From an uncultured Rhodopirellula sp. (GTDB lineage Bacteria > Planctomycetota > Planctomycetia > Pirellulales > Pirellulaceae): a DNA stretch of 10,554 nucleotides. Both the position numbers and the translations under genes were made by a program. This document shows positions 1 through 8,728 of the stretch, in pieces; the first letter of the stretch is position 1, and every line of letters begins with the position of its first letter. The stretch lies in the NCBI GenBank assembly GCA_913061385.1, contig CAJXTM010000056.1:1-10554 (forward strand), given 5' to 3'. The notes under the pieces are model-generated. The model ran no database searches and was not told the origin of the DNA. It worked only from the letters and a program-made list of their open reading frames with translations.

Positions 1-47
1 CTACACGTAAGGAGTCGTCGGCAGCGTCAGATGTGTATAAGAGACAG
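1..47 (+). other. Illumina Nextera i5 adapter left on the contig end (not genomic)
   Basis: Bases 1-6 match the 3' end of the Illumina P5 oligonucleotide (CTACAC). Bases 7-14 are GTAAGGAG, which matches the Nextera i5 index known as S505/N505. Bases 15-47 match the 33-base Nextera read-1 transposase adapter, ending in the mosaic-end bases AGATGTGTATAAGAGACAG (29-47). Genomic sequence begins at 48. The adapter was recognised from memory of the published oligonucleotide; the match is complete over its length. Any reading frame that crosses 1-47 is artificial, and the large minus-strand gene is cut at this junction rather than ending there. Confidence 0.98.
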
Positions 48-3000
48 CCACTGGGGTCAATGATCGACGCCAGAATTGCTTCTTTGGTTTTGTTTGTAAT
101 CGATGCCAACTTGGGCCCTACATCGTACCCCTCGCCATTGATTCTATGGCAATTGATGCACAACTTCCTGAACAACTTTTTCCCTCGTGTGGCTTCACCC
201 TCAAGCTTGATCGCTGATGCATATCGAGCTAACACCGCCGCACGATCAGCAGACACTTTTGCCGACAAAAGTTCTTTCCAAGAACCTGAATTTTTGTTGG
301 CATTGAGCAACCGTTGCTGAACGGGTGCTGGCAGTTCGCTTGAGCTGATGCTTCCATTTTGCACGTGAGCCAGCAAACTTGCTGACCAGGCAGCACGACT
401 CACGATGGCATTGAGTATCTGTTTTCGCTGCTCAGGACTACGCGACTGCCAGCCATCGAGCAGAACCTCCGCCACTTCAGGATCATTTATCTTCGCAAGA
501 CGTGAAACCACCTGCTGTTGCACAAATACAGGCGAACGAGGCCCCAACAACTCAGCCAGCAAATCAAAATCTGACTCTTGATTATCTTGTTCACGCCCCA
601 ACAAATGGACCGCGGATCCGCGACGATCAACTTCGGCGGATTCATCAGTTGCAGATTCGCGTGCCTCTTGAATGCTGTCTGCTATCCTGCGGCGAGCATC
701 ATCTGACGTGCGACTGATGGGCCACTTACGATCCTCAAGTCCATCGAGTGCCATGGCCAAAGAAGCAAAGTGTCGGGCACCAGCCTTACCTTCTGTCGAT
801 GCATGGACAACTTCAAGGACTCGTTCAATTGTCTCTGCGTCACCCATGGCAACCGCTTGACCGATCAACTCACGCACCAAATCAGGTTTTGCACTGGTAT
901 TGATCAGGCTAGCCAAAACATCTGATACATTGCCCGGATTCAACGAGCTCATCGCAGCTGCAATCATGTAGTGATCGTTCGCGTTCGCTGCCATCAGTTG
1001 CCCGAGTGCTGATGCCGCAACAGGGGTTTGATAATTCCCCAAACAGGACATCAGTTCCAATTTTACTTTGGGGTCTGGATCATCAGTGAGTCTTGTCAGG
1101 CAATCGACATCAACTTTGATGGTTGACGCGACACGAACGGCATTCCGCCGCACCCCCGGGTGCTGATCTGACAAAACCGCCTCGAGGCTGTCGACTGATA
1201 GTCGACCAAGCCCCTCCAGCGTCCAGAGAGCATGCAGTCGTGCGAGCGGCTGTCGGCTGGTTTGCAACAAATCCTCAAGCACAGGAACAGCGGATTGGTG
1301 ATCTCCTCGCACCAACATTCGTTGAGCCATGTCTCGCTGCCAGCCATTCGGTTTTTCGAGTACAGCAGCGAGCTCAGTCGCAGTTTGCTCGGCGAGAGTC
1401 TTACCCGATCCAAACGTCTGATCATGATCGCGCGTCTGATTCTGCCGCACAATACGATAGATCCTGCCGCGGTCTTGCCCCGCTCTGAACCACGGGCGTA
1501 ATTCGTTCTGTCCGTTTTCGGGCAACCACTGGGGATGCTCGATCATGTACCGATACATGTCCACAACCCACAGAGCTCCCTCAGGTCCAGTGCGGACCAT
1601 GACAGGCCGACACCAACGATCCTCGCTGGCAAAGAAATCGGTTTCTGCTTCCTCAGGATCCCGCCTGAAAGCAAAACTGACTCCTTCATCTCGAATCAAA
1701 TTGTGCTGCACAAGATTGTGGAACGGTTCACAGGTAAAGGCGTGTTGCTCTGTTCCCCTTTCGAACAAATATGCATCACGGTAAATCATCGGCGAACACG
1801 CAGACGTAAAGCGTCCAGACTGGCTGAAGCTGTGATAACGTTTTTGTAAATTACTGGCTGGATAGACAGGCGGATTGGCTGGTGTGACCACTTGGTGTTT
1901 GGGATCAGGTGGAGCGTAGTGCGAATTTCGTCGGATGTTCTGGTCAGCTAAAACATAGTGCCACAAGGGATGGCTGTTCTGCACACCAAACCAATTGCCC
2001 CAGTCATCGCGGCTTCTTCCGTATTGCGAAGGACCACTCTGCGGGTCCATCAGTCCCTTGTCAGGACGCAGCCGAAAATCGCGACTACCGAGACGATATT
2101 CGGCACCTGTTTGCAATGACTTGATTTCACTGTCTTTGCCATAGCCGCCATGATGGCTTCCACTGGCACAGTACACCCAGTTGTCGAGTCCCCAACGAAG
2201 CCCATTGACTCGCAATTGCTGATTCCCTTGAAGAAAACCAGAATACAGTGGCCGCTGCACATCGGCTTTTCCATCACCTGACGTGTCTTCCAAATATACG
2301 ATTTTGGGAGCAGCGGTCACAAGGATTCCGTTGCCCCACACCAGCACACCGGTTGGAAAACTCAGGCCTTCGGCGAACAAAGTAGTCTTATCGTAAAGCC
2401 CATCAGAATTCGTGTCCTCAAGAAAACGCACTCTCCCTCCCGGTTGCCCTTTCCCATCCAACCCCAGCGGATAGTCAGCCATTTCCACTACCCAAAGTTT
2501 TCCATCCGGCCCCCAATCAATAGCAACGGGATCCTGAACCAGCGGCTCTGCAGCCACAAGCTGAACCTCGAAACCGTCACGCACCTGAATCGTGTCGATC
2601 GCCTGCCCTGCGTCCGTTGGCGTTGGATCAGCCAAAATCGCCGAAACTGCATCTTGTGGGTCCTTGATCTGCTTGACTGCGGCTGCTTTAAAATGGGCAG
2701 CGACTTCGGCGGGATTCAAAGCACGATCATAGAGAGCGATTTCTTCCATCATCCCCTGAAGGTTTGCAAAATTGTCAGCTCTTCCCCCCAGCAAAATCTG
2801 CTCACAGCCATCCGGATACCCGATGGGTAAATCCTCTTCGATTTCTGGTTCAACATCACCATTAAGGTAAACAGTGATGCGTTGGTCCTCTCGCACCATC
2901 ACCACATGCGACCAACTGCCCTGCACGATCGGCGTCTTCCCCGCAACTAATTGATCCCGCTGATTACCATTGAACACAATCAGCCGCCCCATGTCCGAGT

Positions 3001-5536
3001 GCGTACCACCAATTCCCAAATTATCACCCATGGCACCATCGACTCCATCCACCGCCCTCGAAAACACATAGGCGGTCACAGGGCGTGACCCGACGGCCAA
3101 TTCATTCCGAACCCAGAGTTCGATGCTGTAGGTATCTCCTAGAGCAGGCACTTTCACCTTGACCCGTCCGCCCGAAAAATTGGGCACATTCGAATTCACT
3201 TCAAGCGGTTTTGAGCCGTCTTCATAAACAGCAGCACTGGCTGCAGGTGCATTGGTGCCGAGAGAGCTGAGCGTAACTGCATTTTTCGCTTGCGAAGCCA
3301 ACCCACCATGCAGCCGCCAAAAAGCAACTGGCTTGGACGCCAACACAGCATCAGCATATTTTCCGCGTGATTTGGCATCAGTCGATTTTGCAGCCAGCAC
3401 GACCATTGGTTTGGGTCGTGGTGGAGGGACCATTCCCGACACTTGATAAAGTACATCCACATCAGCCGTTTTCAATGCACGATCAAAAACGGCAACCTCA
3501 TCAATTTTCCCATCGAACGTCGCCTGCGAAACACCATCGCTACCAATGAGCAATCGCTGCACTGGCTTTAGCGAATCAACCGGTGCATCAATTTCAGGAT
3601 CCAGACCGCCATTTAGGTAGACACGGATACGTTGATCATCTCTGGTCACGATGATCTGATGCCAATCGATGGGTGAAATGGGCGTCTTACCTGGATAGAT
3701 TTTCTGTCCGGAATGAAGCAGCAATCGACCTGCGTATTCGCCGCTTGCTGTACCACCAAGCAACAGCGTTTCGGTCTCGTTCGAAAACAAAACACCGGTG
3801 ATTTCACGAACCCCAGCGGGCAGCATATTCTGAAACGACATTGCCAGACTGTACTGCTTAGGTGCCTGCTGCAATTTTGCCTCAACGTGTCCACCGGCAA
3901 GATAAACAGCTCGCGATCCATATCCCTCTGCAGCGAAACCAGCGGCCTCGGGACCAGGCAAGAACAAGGCAACCGCACCGTGATACTGAGCGGAATGATT
4001 CTCAATCGAATCAACAAGCTGTTCCGAAGTCATATCATCGAGTTGCCAATGAGCGATCGGCTTTCGGTCACGGAGTGCCTGCGAGTAGGGCGAATCGCTC
4101 TGAGCAATCGTCCGACGTTTTTTTCCGGAGACCTGTTCCAGCAAGCTCAATAAGGCTTCCACGACCTGCGGCTCAGCCTGTTCCTCAAGCCCGGCAGTAC
4201 GAGCGGGCCAAGTCGTGTAGCCGCCCAATTGGTGCTGTTCAGGCGGTGGAATGTATCCCGTTGCTCCATTGGCAAGTTCAAGATTGAAGGTCGCAGCAAG
4301 CGGACTCTGCCGTTTCAATTTCAGGCCGGTGATGCCATAAACTTCATTTGGCATCGCAGTGATTCCCAGATCACCAATCCGGACTGCTTGCAGAACCACC
4401 TCAGCGCTCGGATGTTCGTGAATCCACTCGGCCTGTTGGGCGTACACCTCCACTCGTGTGCGTGGCAACAATTCGCCGCGGGCTGCATTGATTGGTCGTG
4501 CCCATTGCCGACGGTCTTTGGACGGTTTCCGTAGGTCAATCGTCAATCGTTTTTCGGACATCGCAAGCGAGTGATCGGAGCGGTGCTCGACCTTTGCAAC
4601 GGCATCCAACACATGGTCCGCAACACGTTGAGAATACTGCTGACGGTTGATGGCCTGACGGGGCTGGCTGTAATCCATCCAGTGCAAATCACCACTCGTA
4701 CCCTGAGACATGATGCCCACAAAACCAAAAACATTCTCCGCGTTATCCTTCTGCATTCTTTCTTTCAACAGACGGGCAACTTCACCAAAATAATCTGCAG
4801 AAAAACCACCACCACCAAAGTAGTGCATCGAAAGATTAGCCATCACACAGATGGGTGTCGCATCCTTATCGGAAACCACACTCAATACCGAAAGCCATGG
4901 GTCAATCGGCCCAGCAGGACTTGTGTAAGACGGATTTTGATAACCAGGATGCATCATCGCTCGTACGGTTTTTTGACCGAATGGATCGACACCCATTTTG
5001 TCGCTACGAGTGATCCAACGACGACAATTTGTTAATTCGCTACCGTCCACAACGGTCCAGCCAATTTTTGCTGGCTGCAGATTCTGGTGTGCCTCGACAA
5101 TGGACTTTGCAATGCGGGCGGGTACATACTGGACATAGGGATCGTCAGCAGGACACCCCAGACACAACATCGAGGACGGGGCCATGTGGGTATGAGTCGC
5201 GCTGATCAAAATGCGATCGATTGGGATCCCTGTTTCCTGCGATGCCAGATGCTTGGCCTTGTCGCACAAAAATGTCGGCAACATGCAAGAATCAACAATC
5301 ACCATTGCAATGGTTTCTGATCCATCACTGATCACCAAAGAACGTGCATGCAGCGGATCTACCACTCGATCTGACTTGGCCTGCAGAAACCCACCGTTCT
5401 GAAACGCAGGCAGTGTCTGCGGCGATATGTCCACTGCCGCAGCACCTGCAAGCAGTACAGTCGTATCCGCACCACGTAACGTGGCCCCTGTCATAAGTAA
5501 TGTCAAAGAGCAGGCAAAGTTCAACAAAGATCTCAT
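48..5536 (-). CDS. Exported giant fusion: ceramidase-like hydrolase, two LamG domains, PVC-type dehydrogenase, HEAT region and CxxCH cytochrome domain (3' end cut off)
   Basis: One open frame of about 1,829 codons with no stop before the adapter junction. The ATG at 5536 is the only sensible start, because an in-frame TAG lies seven codons upstream; no clear Shine-Dalgarno is seen. Residues 1-22 look like a signal peptide. Residues 28-470 resemble neutral/alkaline ceramidase, with ATHTH 113-117, H238, GTSGD 279-283, MPNEVYG around E398 and GYIPPP at Y428. LamG-like domains lie near 490-700 and 735-946, both with a DQRI-VYLNG strand and a DRAL ending. Residues 983-1361 are the Pirellula/Verrucomicrobium-type dehydrogenase propeller (FEVQLVAAEPLVQDP, DDWGNWFGVQNSHPLWHY, WVVDMYRYMIEHP). 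HEAT-like helices follow to about 1740. CINCH 1793-1797 is a c-type heme site; the text stops at IIDPS. Family knowledge suggests periplasmic redox chemistry on a sugar-like substrate, with electrons passed to the heme. The hydrolase substrate is unknown. The domain assignments are firm except for the HEAT boundaries. Confidence 0.9.
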
Positions 5537-5910
5537 GCAAATCCCAAGAGGTATCGACTACTTTTATCTTGCAAAAACGGATATTTGAAATTGTCATGGC
5601 CCATTACACACAGGCTGCTGTGATGAATAACGTGAGTTAGAAAACAGGTAACCACATGATCAATTTCTCGACACCATTAAGTTGCCGTCTTAGATCCGCA
5701 CAGGTTGTCCAGTGAAAGCATACCGAACCCCCCAAGGACTCGTATCGCTGAAGGACCGGCATGGCCCATCCCAATCCAATTTATTGATGAATCACCATCA
5801 TTACGAGCAGCATAAAAGCCGCCGCGCCACGCCACTCGTTGCTAGCTTTTTGCGACTTCGCGGCTGGATGATTCAGCCCTGATTTAAAATCACAATCGTT
5901 GAATTTATTC

Positions 5911-5938
5911 TTGACAGAGACCAATCAAATTGTACATT
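5911..5938 (+). promoter_or_regulatory. Candidate sigma-70-type promoter for the gene at 6027
   Basis: TTGACA at 5911-5916 is a perfect -35 hexamer. After 16 bases comes TACATT (5933-5938), which matches TATAAT at four of six positions. The spacing is one base short of optimal. The candidate sits about 90 bases before the ATG at 6027, leaving a leader that contains an inverted repeat. Planctomycete promoters are poorly characterised, so this is a pattern match only. Confidence 0.35.
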
Positions 5939-5944
5939 TGTACA
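5931..5944. repeat. Two TGTACA palindromes 8 bp apart, overlapping the candidate -10
   Basis: TGTACA occurs at 5931-5936 and again at 5939-5944, separated by TT. Each hexamer is its own reverse complement. The pair overlaps the putative -10 element, a position where an operator would work. It could equally be chance in AT-rich sequence, and no regulator is encoded nearby. Confidence 0.3.
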
Positions 5945-5945
5945 C

Positions 5946-5990
5946 CCAGCGTCAAACATGGCGTAACGTGGCTCGTCAACGTTTGACTGG
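5946..5990 (+). repeat. Inverted repeat in the leader of the gene at 6027
   Basis: CCAG-CG-TCAAAC (5946-5957) pairs with GTTTGACTGG (5981-5990). This gives ten base pairs with a two-base bulge and a 23-base loop. It lies between the candidate promoter and the ATG at 6027, so it could fold in the transcript leader. No poly-T follows, so it is not a terminator. No known riboswitch class was recognised. Confidence 0.4.
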
Positions 5991-6026
5991 CCACCATTTT
6001 CATCACACTCTTGGGGCAAAAGAGTT

Positions 6027-6515
6027 ATGAGTAATGCATGGAGTCGTAAGGTATTGGTTCTTGCTTTCACTGCAGTCTGTCTAATCGCAATCGCACAGGA
6101 GAAGCCGCAAGGCCCAAACACTGATCCGGGTCGTGGGGCAACCACCGACCCTGAGCGTGGGATAACGTCGGTCAGTCGCGAAGCGGTGAAGGGCAGACTG
6201 CCGCGGCATTTTGCTTCGTTGGTAAATAGCGAGCAAAGAATCGAGATTTACCTGATTCAGACGCAATTCCGCGACCAAATTTCTAAACTCAAGCAGGAGC
6301 TGGCAAAACTTGAATCAAAACAGATGCAAGATATCGAAGCGGTACTGACAACGGATCAGCGGGAGAAACTATTTAACTTCCGCAACAGTTCTCGCAAGAA
6401 ACGAGCTACAGATTCTGGCGTTGGTGATGGTCGTACTCCGAAGAAGGCGACGAACGATTCGCCAGGTCCCGCATCTTCAGCGAAGAACCAAACGTCGAGC
6501 ACTTCCAACCAATAA
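6027..6515 (+). CDS. Small exported helical protein, Spy/LTXXQ-like (tentative)
   Basis: 162 residues with an ATG start. Residues 1-23 look like a signal peptide: a basic MSNAWSRK, a hydrophobic core, and AIA before QEK. Residues 30-50 form a Pro/Gly-rich linker with a loose repeat (TDPGRG, TDPERG). Residues 58-118 are strongly helical and charged, ending in VLTTDQREKLF (106-116). That resembles the LTxxQ-type helix of Spy/CpxP-like periplasmic proteins and many planctomycete small secreted proteins. The tail from 119 is rich in Ser, Lys and Thr and probably disordered. Only a weak AAGAG precedes the start. The gene stands alone, ends in its own terminator and is divergent from the giant gene. 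The export call is good; the Spy-like assignment is an inference from one motif, and function is unknown. Confidence 0.75.
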   Translation: MSNAWSRKVLVLAFTAVCLIAIAQEKPQGPNTDPGRGATTDPERGITSVSREAVKGRLPRHFASLVNSEQRIEIYLIQTQFRDQISKLKQELAKLESKQMQDIEAVLTTDQREKLFNFRNSSRKKRATDSGVGDGRTPKKATNDSPGPASSAKNQTSSTSNQ

Positions 6516-6832
6516 CGCTTGTTGCCAATGATCGGCAATACGCTTCGACTGGAACAAGTGGTGCACGGCCCAAACCGTGGCACCCTTGTTCTTTTCTTGT
6601 TCTTGTTATTTTCACATCAGATCGTTGATCGTGCCGAGCACTCGGTCTACAAGACAACGGAAGAATCCCAACTCGGTCCTCTGACGCCGGGCACAATTTC
6701 AATGCTGCAATTCGATTTTGATGCATCCGCAAATGCGATAACATGATCTAATGGAATTCGGTGATACACAACAGTCGCTTTCTTTTGTGAACGCTTCCTG
6801 TATTTTGCTCAGCCACTCCTGACATCTCTGCC
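6516..6832. other. Intergenic region between the small secreted gene and the Kelch gene
   Basis: It holds the hairpin terminator at 6552-6603. The rest, about 6605-6832, should carry the promoter of the Kelch gene, but I see no well-matched -35/-10 pair and no strong ribosome binding site before the ATG at 6833. No reading frame here looks genuine. One plus-strand frame (6519-6746) owes its hydrophobic stretch to the T-rich terminator tail. Confidence 0.6.
6552..6603 (+). terminator. Rho-independent-type terminator of the gene at 6027
   Basis: A 16-bp stem with two single-base bulges: GAACAAG (6552-6558) pairs with CTTGTTC (6585-6591), GGTGC (6560-6564) with GCACC (6580-6584), and ACGG (6565-6568) with CCGT (6575-6578). 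T6559 and G6579 bulge, and CCCAAA is the loop. A T-rich run (CTTTTCTTGTTCTTG) follows on the plus strand only. It starts 37 bases after the stop codon at 6513-6515, which fits termination of that gene and not of anything on the minus strand. Confidence 0.8.
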
Positions 6833-7879
6833 ATGAACAACAAGCACCAAATCGCCCTGCTATTTTTTACCATTTTCAGTCTGTTGATTGAGACCCCCGC
6901 ATGTTCTGCGGAGGAACCCGATTCAGCAAAGCCCATACCGCACTCGTCTCCCAAAGTTCAAGTGAAAACCACAGACCTCCCGGAACTGCCACTCGAGCTT
7001 ACGAGCTTTGGCGGCGCTGTTGCGAACGGAACATTGTTCATTTACGGAGGTCACTCGGGGACGGCACACTCTTATTCCACCACAGAGCAATCCAATGAGT
7101 TTTGGTCACTCGATCTCAACGACCCGCAACAGTGGAAGCAATTACCCTCAGGCCCGCGTCTGCAAGGTTTGGTGATGCTTCCTCACAAAGACTCGGTCGT
7201 ACGCATTGGCGGCTTTACGGCTCGCAATGCCGAGGGCGAAGAACATGATCTGCACTCCCAACAAACAGTCAGCCGATTCGACGTAGCCAAAAACGACTGG
7301 GTCGATCTTGCTCCACTGCCGGAACCAAGATCATCTTTGAGTGCTGCAATTGCTGGTGACCAAATTTTTGTGATTGGCGGCTGGGCACTCAAAGGCGAAG
7401 CAACTGATTGGCATGGCACTGCCTGGAAACTGAATCTCACAGACTCAAATGCTGTCTGGCAACCGCTTGCAAACCCACCCTTCAAAAGAAGGGCTCTGTT
7501 TGCAACAGCCCATGATGGAAAAATCCATGTGATCGGCGGCATGAATTCCAATGGTGGCCCAACCACTCGAACCGATGTTTACGATCCCGCAACAGACAGC
7601 TGGCTGCAAGGACCAAGCCTTGAGGGCAAACCGCTCACGGGATTCGGATCAGCCGCTCATTCCCTTGGTGGTCACCTTTACGTCAGCACAATTGACGGAA
7701 ACGTCCAAAGGCTTAACGAATTAGACAAGAAATGGGATGTGGTTTCGGAGTACGAACCCGCACGTTTCTTTCACGTGATGGTGCCATGGACTGACACAAA
7801 AATGTTACTAGTCGGGGGGGCAAACATGTCTGTGGGCAAGTTTACCGACCTGGATTCCGTCGAGATCGCAACCGAGTAG
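6833..7879 (+). CDS. Exported Kelch-repeat beta-propeller protein
   Basis: 348 residues with an ATG start. Residues 1-26 are an export signal: MNNKH, a hydrophobic stretch and a CSA processing site. TPAC at 21-24 could alternatively be a weak lipobox. Six Kelch-type strands follow, recognisable by hydrophobic residues and a Gly-Gly doublet: 59-76 (LFIYGG), 111-130 (VVRIGG), 168-186 (IFVIGG), 221-240 (IHVIGG), 271-290 (blade five, LYVSTIDG, doublet lost) and 311-332 (MLLVGG). Conserved Trp and Tyr/Phe partners appear between them (YDPATDSW, FDVAKNDW). Six blades and this length suit a complete propeller with nothing else attached. Kelch propellers bind proteins or glycans, and some are enzymes such as galactose oxidase; I see no basis for a catalytic call. 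It is transcribed alone and converges with the gene at 8020. Confidence 0.9.
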   Translation: MNNKHQIALLFFTIFSLLIETPACSAEEPDSAKPIPHSSPKVQVKTTDLPELPLELTSFGGAVANGTLFIYGGHSGTAHSYSTTEQSNEFWSLDLNDPQQWKQLPSGPRLQGLVMLPHKDSVVRIGGFTARNAEGEEHDLHSQQTVSRFDVAKNDWVDLAPLPEPRSSLSAAIAGDQIFVIGGWALKGEATDWHGTAWKLNLTDSNAVWQPLANPPFKRRALFATAHDGKIHVIGGMNSNGGPTTRTDVYDPATDSWLQGPSLEGKPLTGFGSAAHSLGGHLYVSTIDGNVQRLNELDKKWDVVSEYEPARFFHVMVPWTDTKMLLVGGANMSVGKFTDLDSVEIATE

Positions 7880-8019
7880 ACCTGACACATCAGGGTGTAT
7901 GTCCTGTACCAAAAAGTCATTGCCCACTTGGACCTGCTCAGGCTCATCAGGGCGACAGAGTCACTTAAAATATGGTTCGTTGGCAAATACTCTCAGTAGC
8001 ACAGATACAGATTGAATCC

Positions 8020-8679
8020 TCAGTCTTCGCCACGGCTCATTTCCAGCATCTTGGCGATCATCTTAAGACGACTAACCAGACTTCGACACGCAACTACATG
8101 CTCGCTTTTCAAGTTACAGGTAAGCACTTCTGAGTACAGAATTTTGTCGCTGGACAAATCAATCTTTTCATCCCACTGCAATGCTTGGCCAGGCGAATGA
8201 TCATTTTCAAGCTGAAGTTCAGCGACTCTGCCTGACCAATCCTTTGTCCGGTGCACCACTTTGCCAGGCTCACTTGAACAAACGCCACAGCGGCCTGCTG
8301 CGATCTCCACCACATCACCAACCAACAAGATCCCCGCTCGGTATTCCTGCTCGGTTTCGTACACTGCCAATAACAGCGACCCCACTTGGGGAACTTCCCG
8401 CGTGATACCGGATTCTCCACGGGCAACTGATTTGATTTTATTGTCAGTATTGAAGGACTCACTTCCATGTACCGGCGGTGGCGACGGGTAAAAAGCAGGT
8501 CCACTCCATGCTCCGGTGCTCGCGTCACTTCCCTGGTCCCGCGATTGGCCGTACATACATTGATCCTTATTCGAGGTTTGTAATCGGGTTGTCGTCTGGC
8601 TGACGGAACACCCCACACCTACTGAGTCGCGTCGAACACGGATCGACTCCGCAGAGCAATTCGAAGCATTGCGGATCAT
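8020..8679 (-). CDS. Hypothetical protein downstream of rsmE
   Basis: 219 residues from an ATG at 8679; I do not recognise the family. The first 90 residues are Ser/Gly/Pro-rich and look disordered (SGPAFYPSPPPVHG around 59-72), with several Cys. Residues 95-219 look folded: alternating strands (SLLLAVYETE, AGILLVGDVVEIA), a CGVC pair near 135, and a basic helical end (SLVSRLKMIAKMLEMSRGED). No signal peptide or convincing lipobox is seen, although VGVGCS near residue 20 has a Cys. It starts 58 bp after rsmE ends on the same strand, so the two may be cotranscribed. A competing minus-strand frame at 8109-8618 has shadow-like composition (Arg, Trp, Cys). The true start could lie further in, since no clear ribosome binding site decides it. 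Confidence 0.6.
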   Translation of the reverse strand: MIRNASNCSAESIRVRRDSVGVGCSVSQTTTRLQTSNKDQCMYGQSRDQGSDASTGAWSGPAFYPSPPPVHGSESFNTDNKIKSVARGESGITREVPQVGSLLLAVYETEQEYRAGILLVGDVVEIAAGRCGVCSSEPGKVVHRTKDWSGRVAELQLENDHSPGQALQWDEKIDLSSDKILYSEVLTCNLKSEHVVACRSLVSRLKMIAKMLEMSRGED

Positions 8680-8728
8680 CGCAAATTGAACGCAAGATTC
8701 ATGTCCCGGTCGATTGGTTCACTGGGCC

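Larger units (their letters stand above)
5537..6026. other. Divergent intergenic region, 490 bp
   Basis: This gap separates the giant minus-strand gene from the plus-strand gene at 6027, so it should hold promoters for both. I see a candidate plus-strand promoter at 5911-5938, paired TGTACA palindromes at 5931-5944 and an inverted repeat at 5946-5990. A small hairpin (CACAG, loop GCTG, CTGTG) sits just upstream of the giant gene, near 5605-5620. I found no tRNA, no rRNA and no convincing reading frame. The stretch between about 5640 and 5900 shows nothing I can name. Confidence 0.6.

Noticed and set aside
33..320. Plus-strand open frame of 95 codons at the contig start
   Set aside because: Its first codons are adapter bases, and the rest is antisense to the cytochrome domain of the giant gene.
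48..5536. Idea that this stretch holds several separate or frameshifted genes
   Set aside because: Motifs from all domains, from residue 113 to 1797, fall in the same codon phase and no stop was found between them.
5325..5597. Minus-strand frame of 90 codons covering the start of the giant gene
   Set aside because: Out of frame with the recognised protein, with shadow-like Cys/Arg-rich text; the signal peptide and ceramidase motifs are in the other frame.
5946..5990. Known riboswitch in the leader of the small secreted gene
   Set aside because: Only one bulged stem is visible, with no conserved core of any riboswitch class I know.
6519..6746. Plus-strand frame with a hydrophobic stretch resembling a membrane segment
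   Set aside because: The LVLFLFLLF stretch is encoded by the T-rich tail of the terminator, and there is no supporting ribosome binding site.
7881..7894. Hairpin CCTGA-CACA-TCAGG just after the Kelch stop as a terminator
   Set aside because: Only five base pairs and no T tract on either strand.
8109..8618. Competing 169-codon minus-strand frame inside the gene at 8020-8679
   Set aside because: Shorter, with excess Arg, Trp and Cys typical of a shadow frame; the 219-codon frame has balanced composition.
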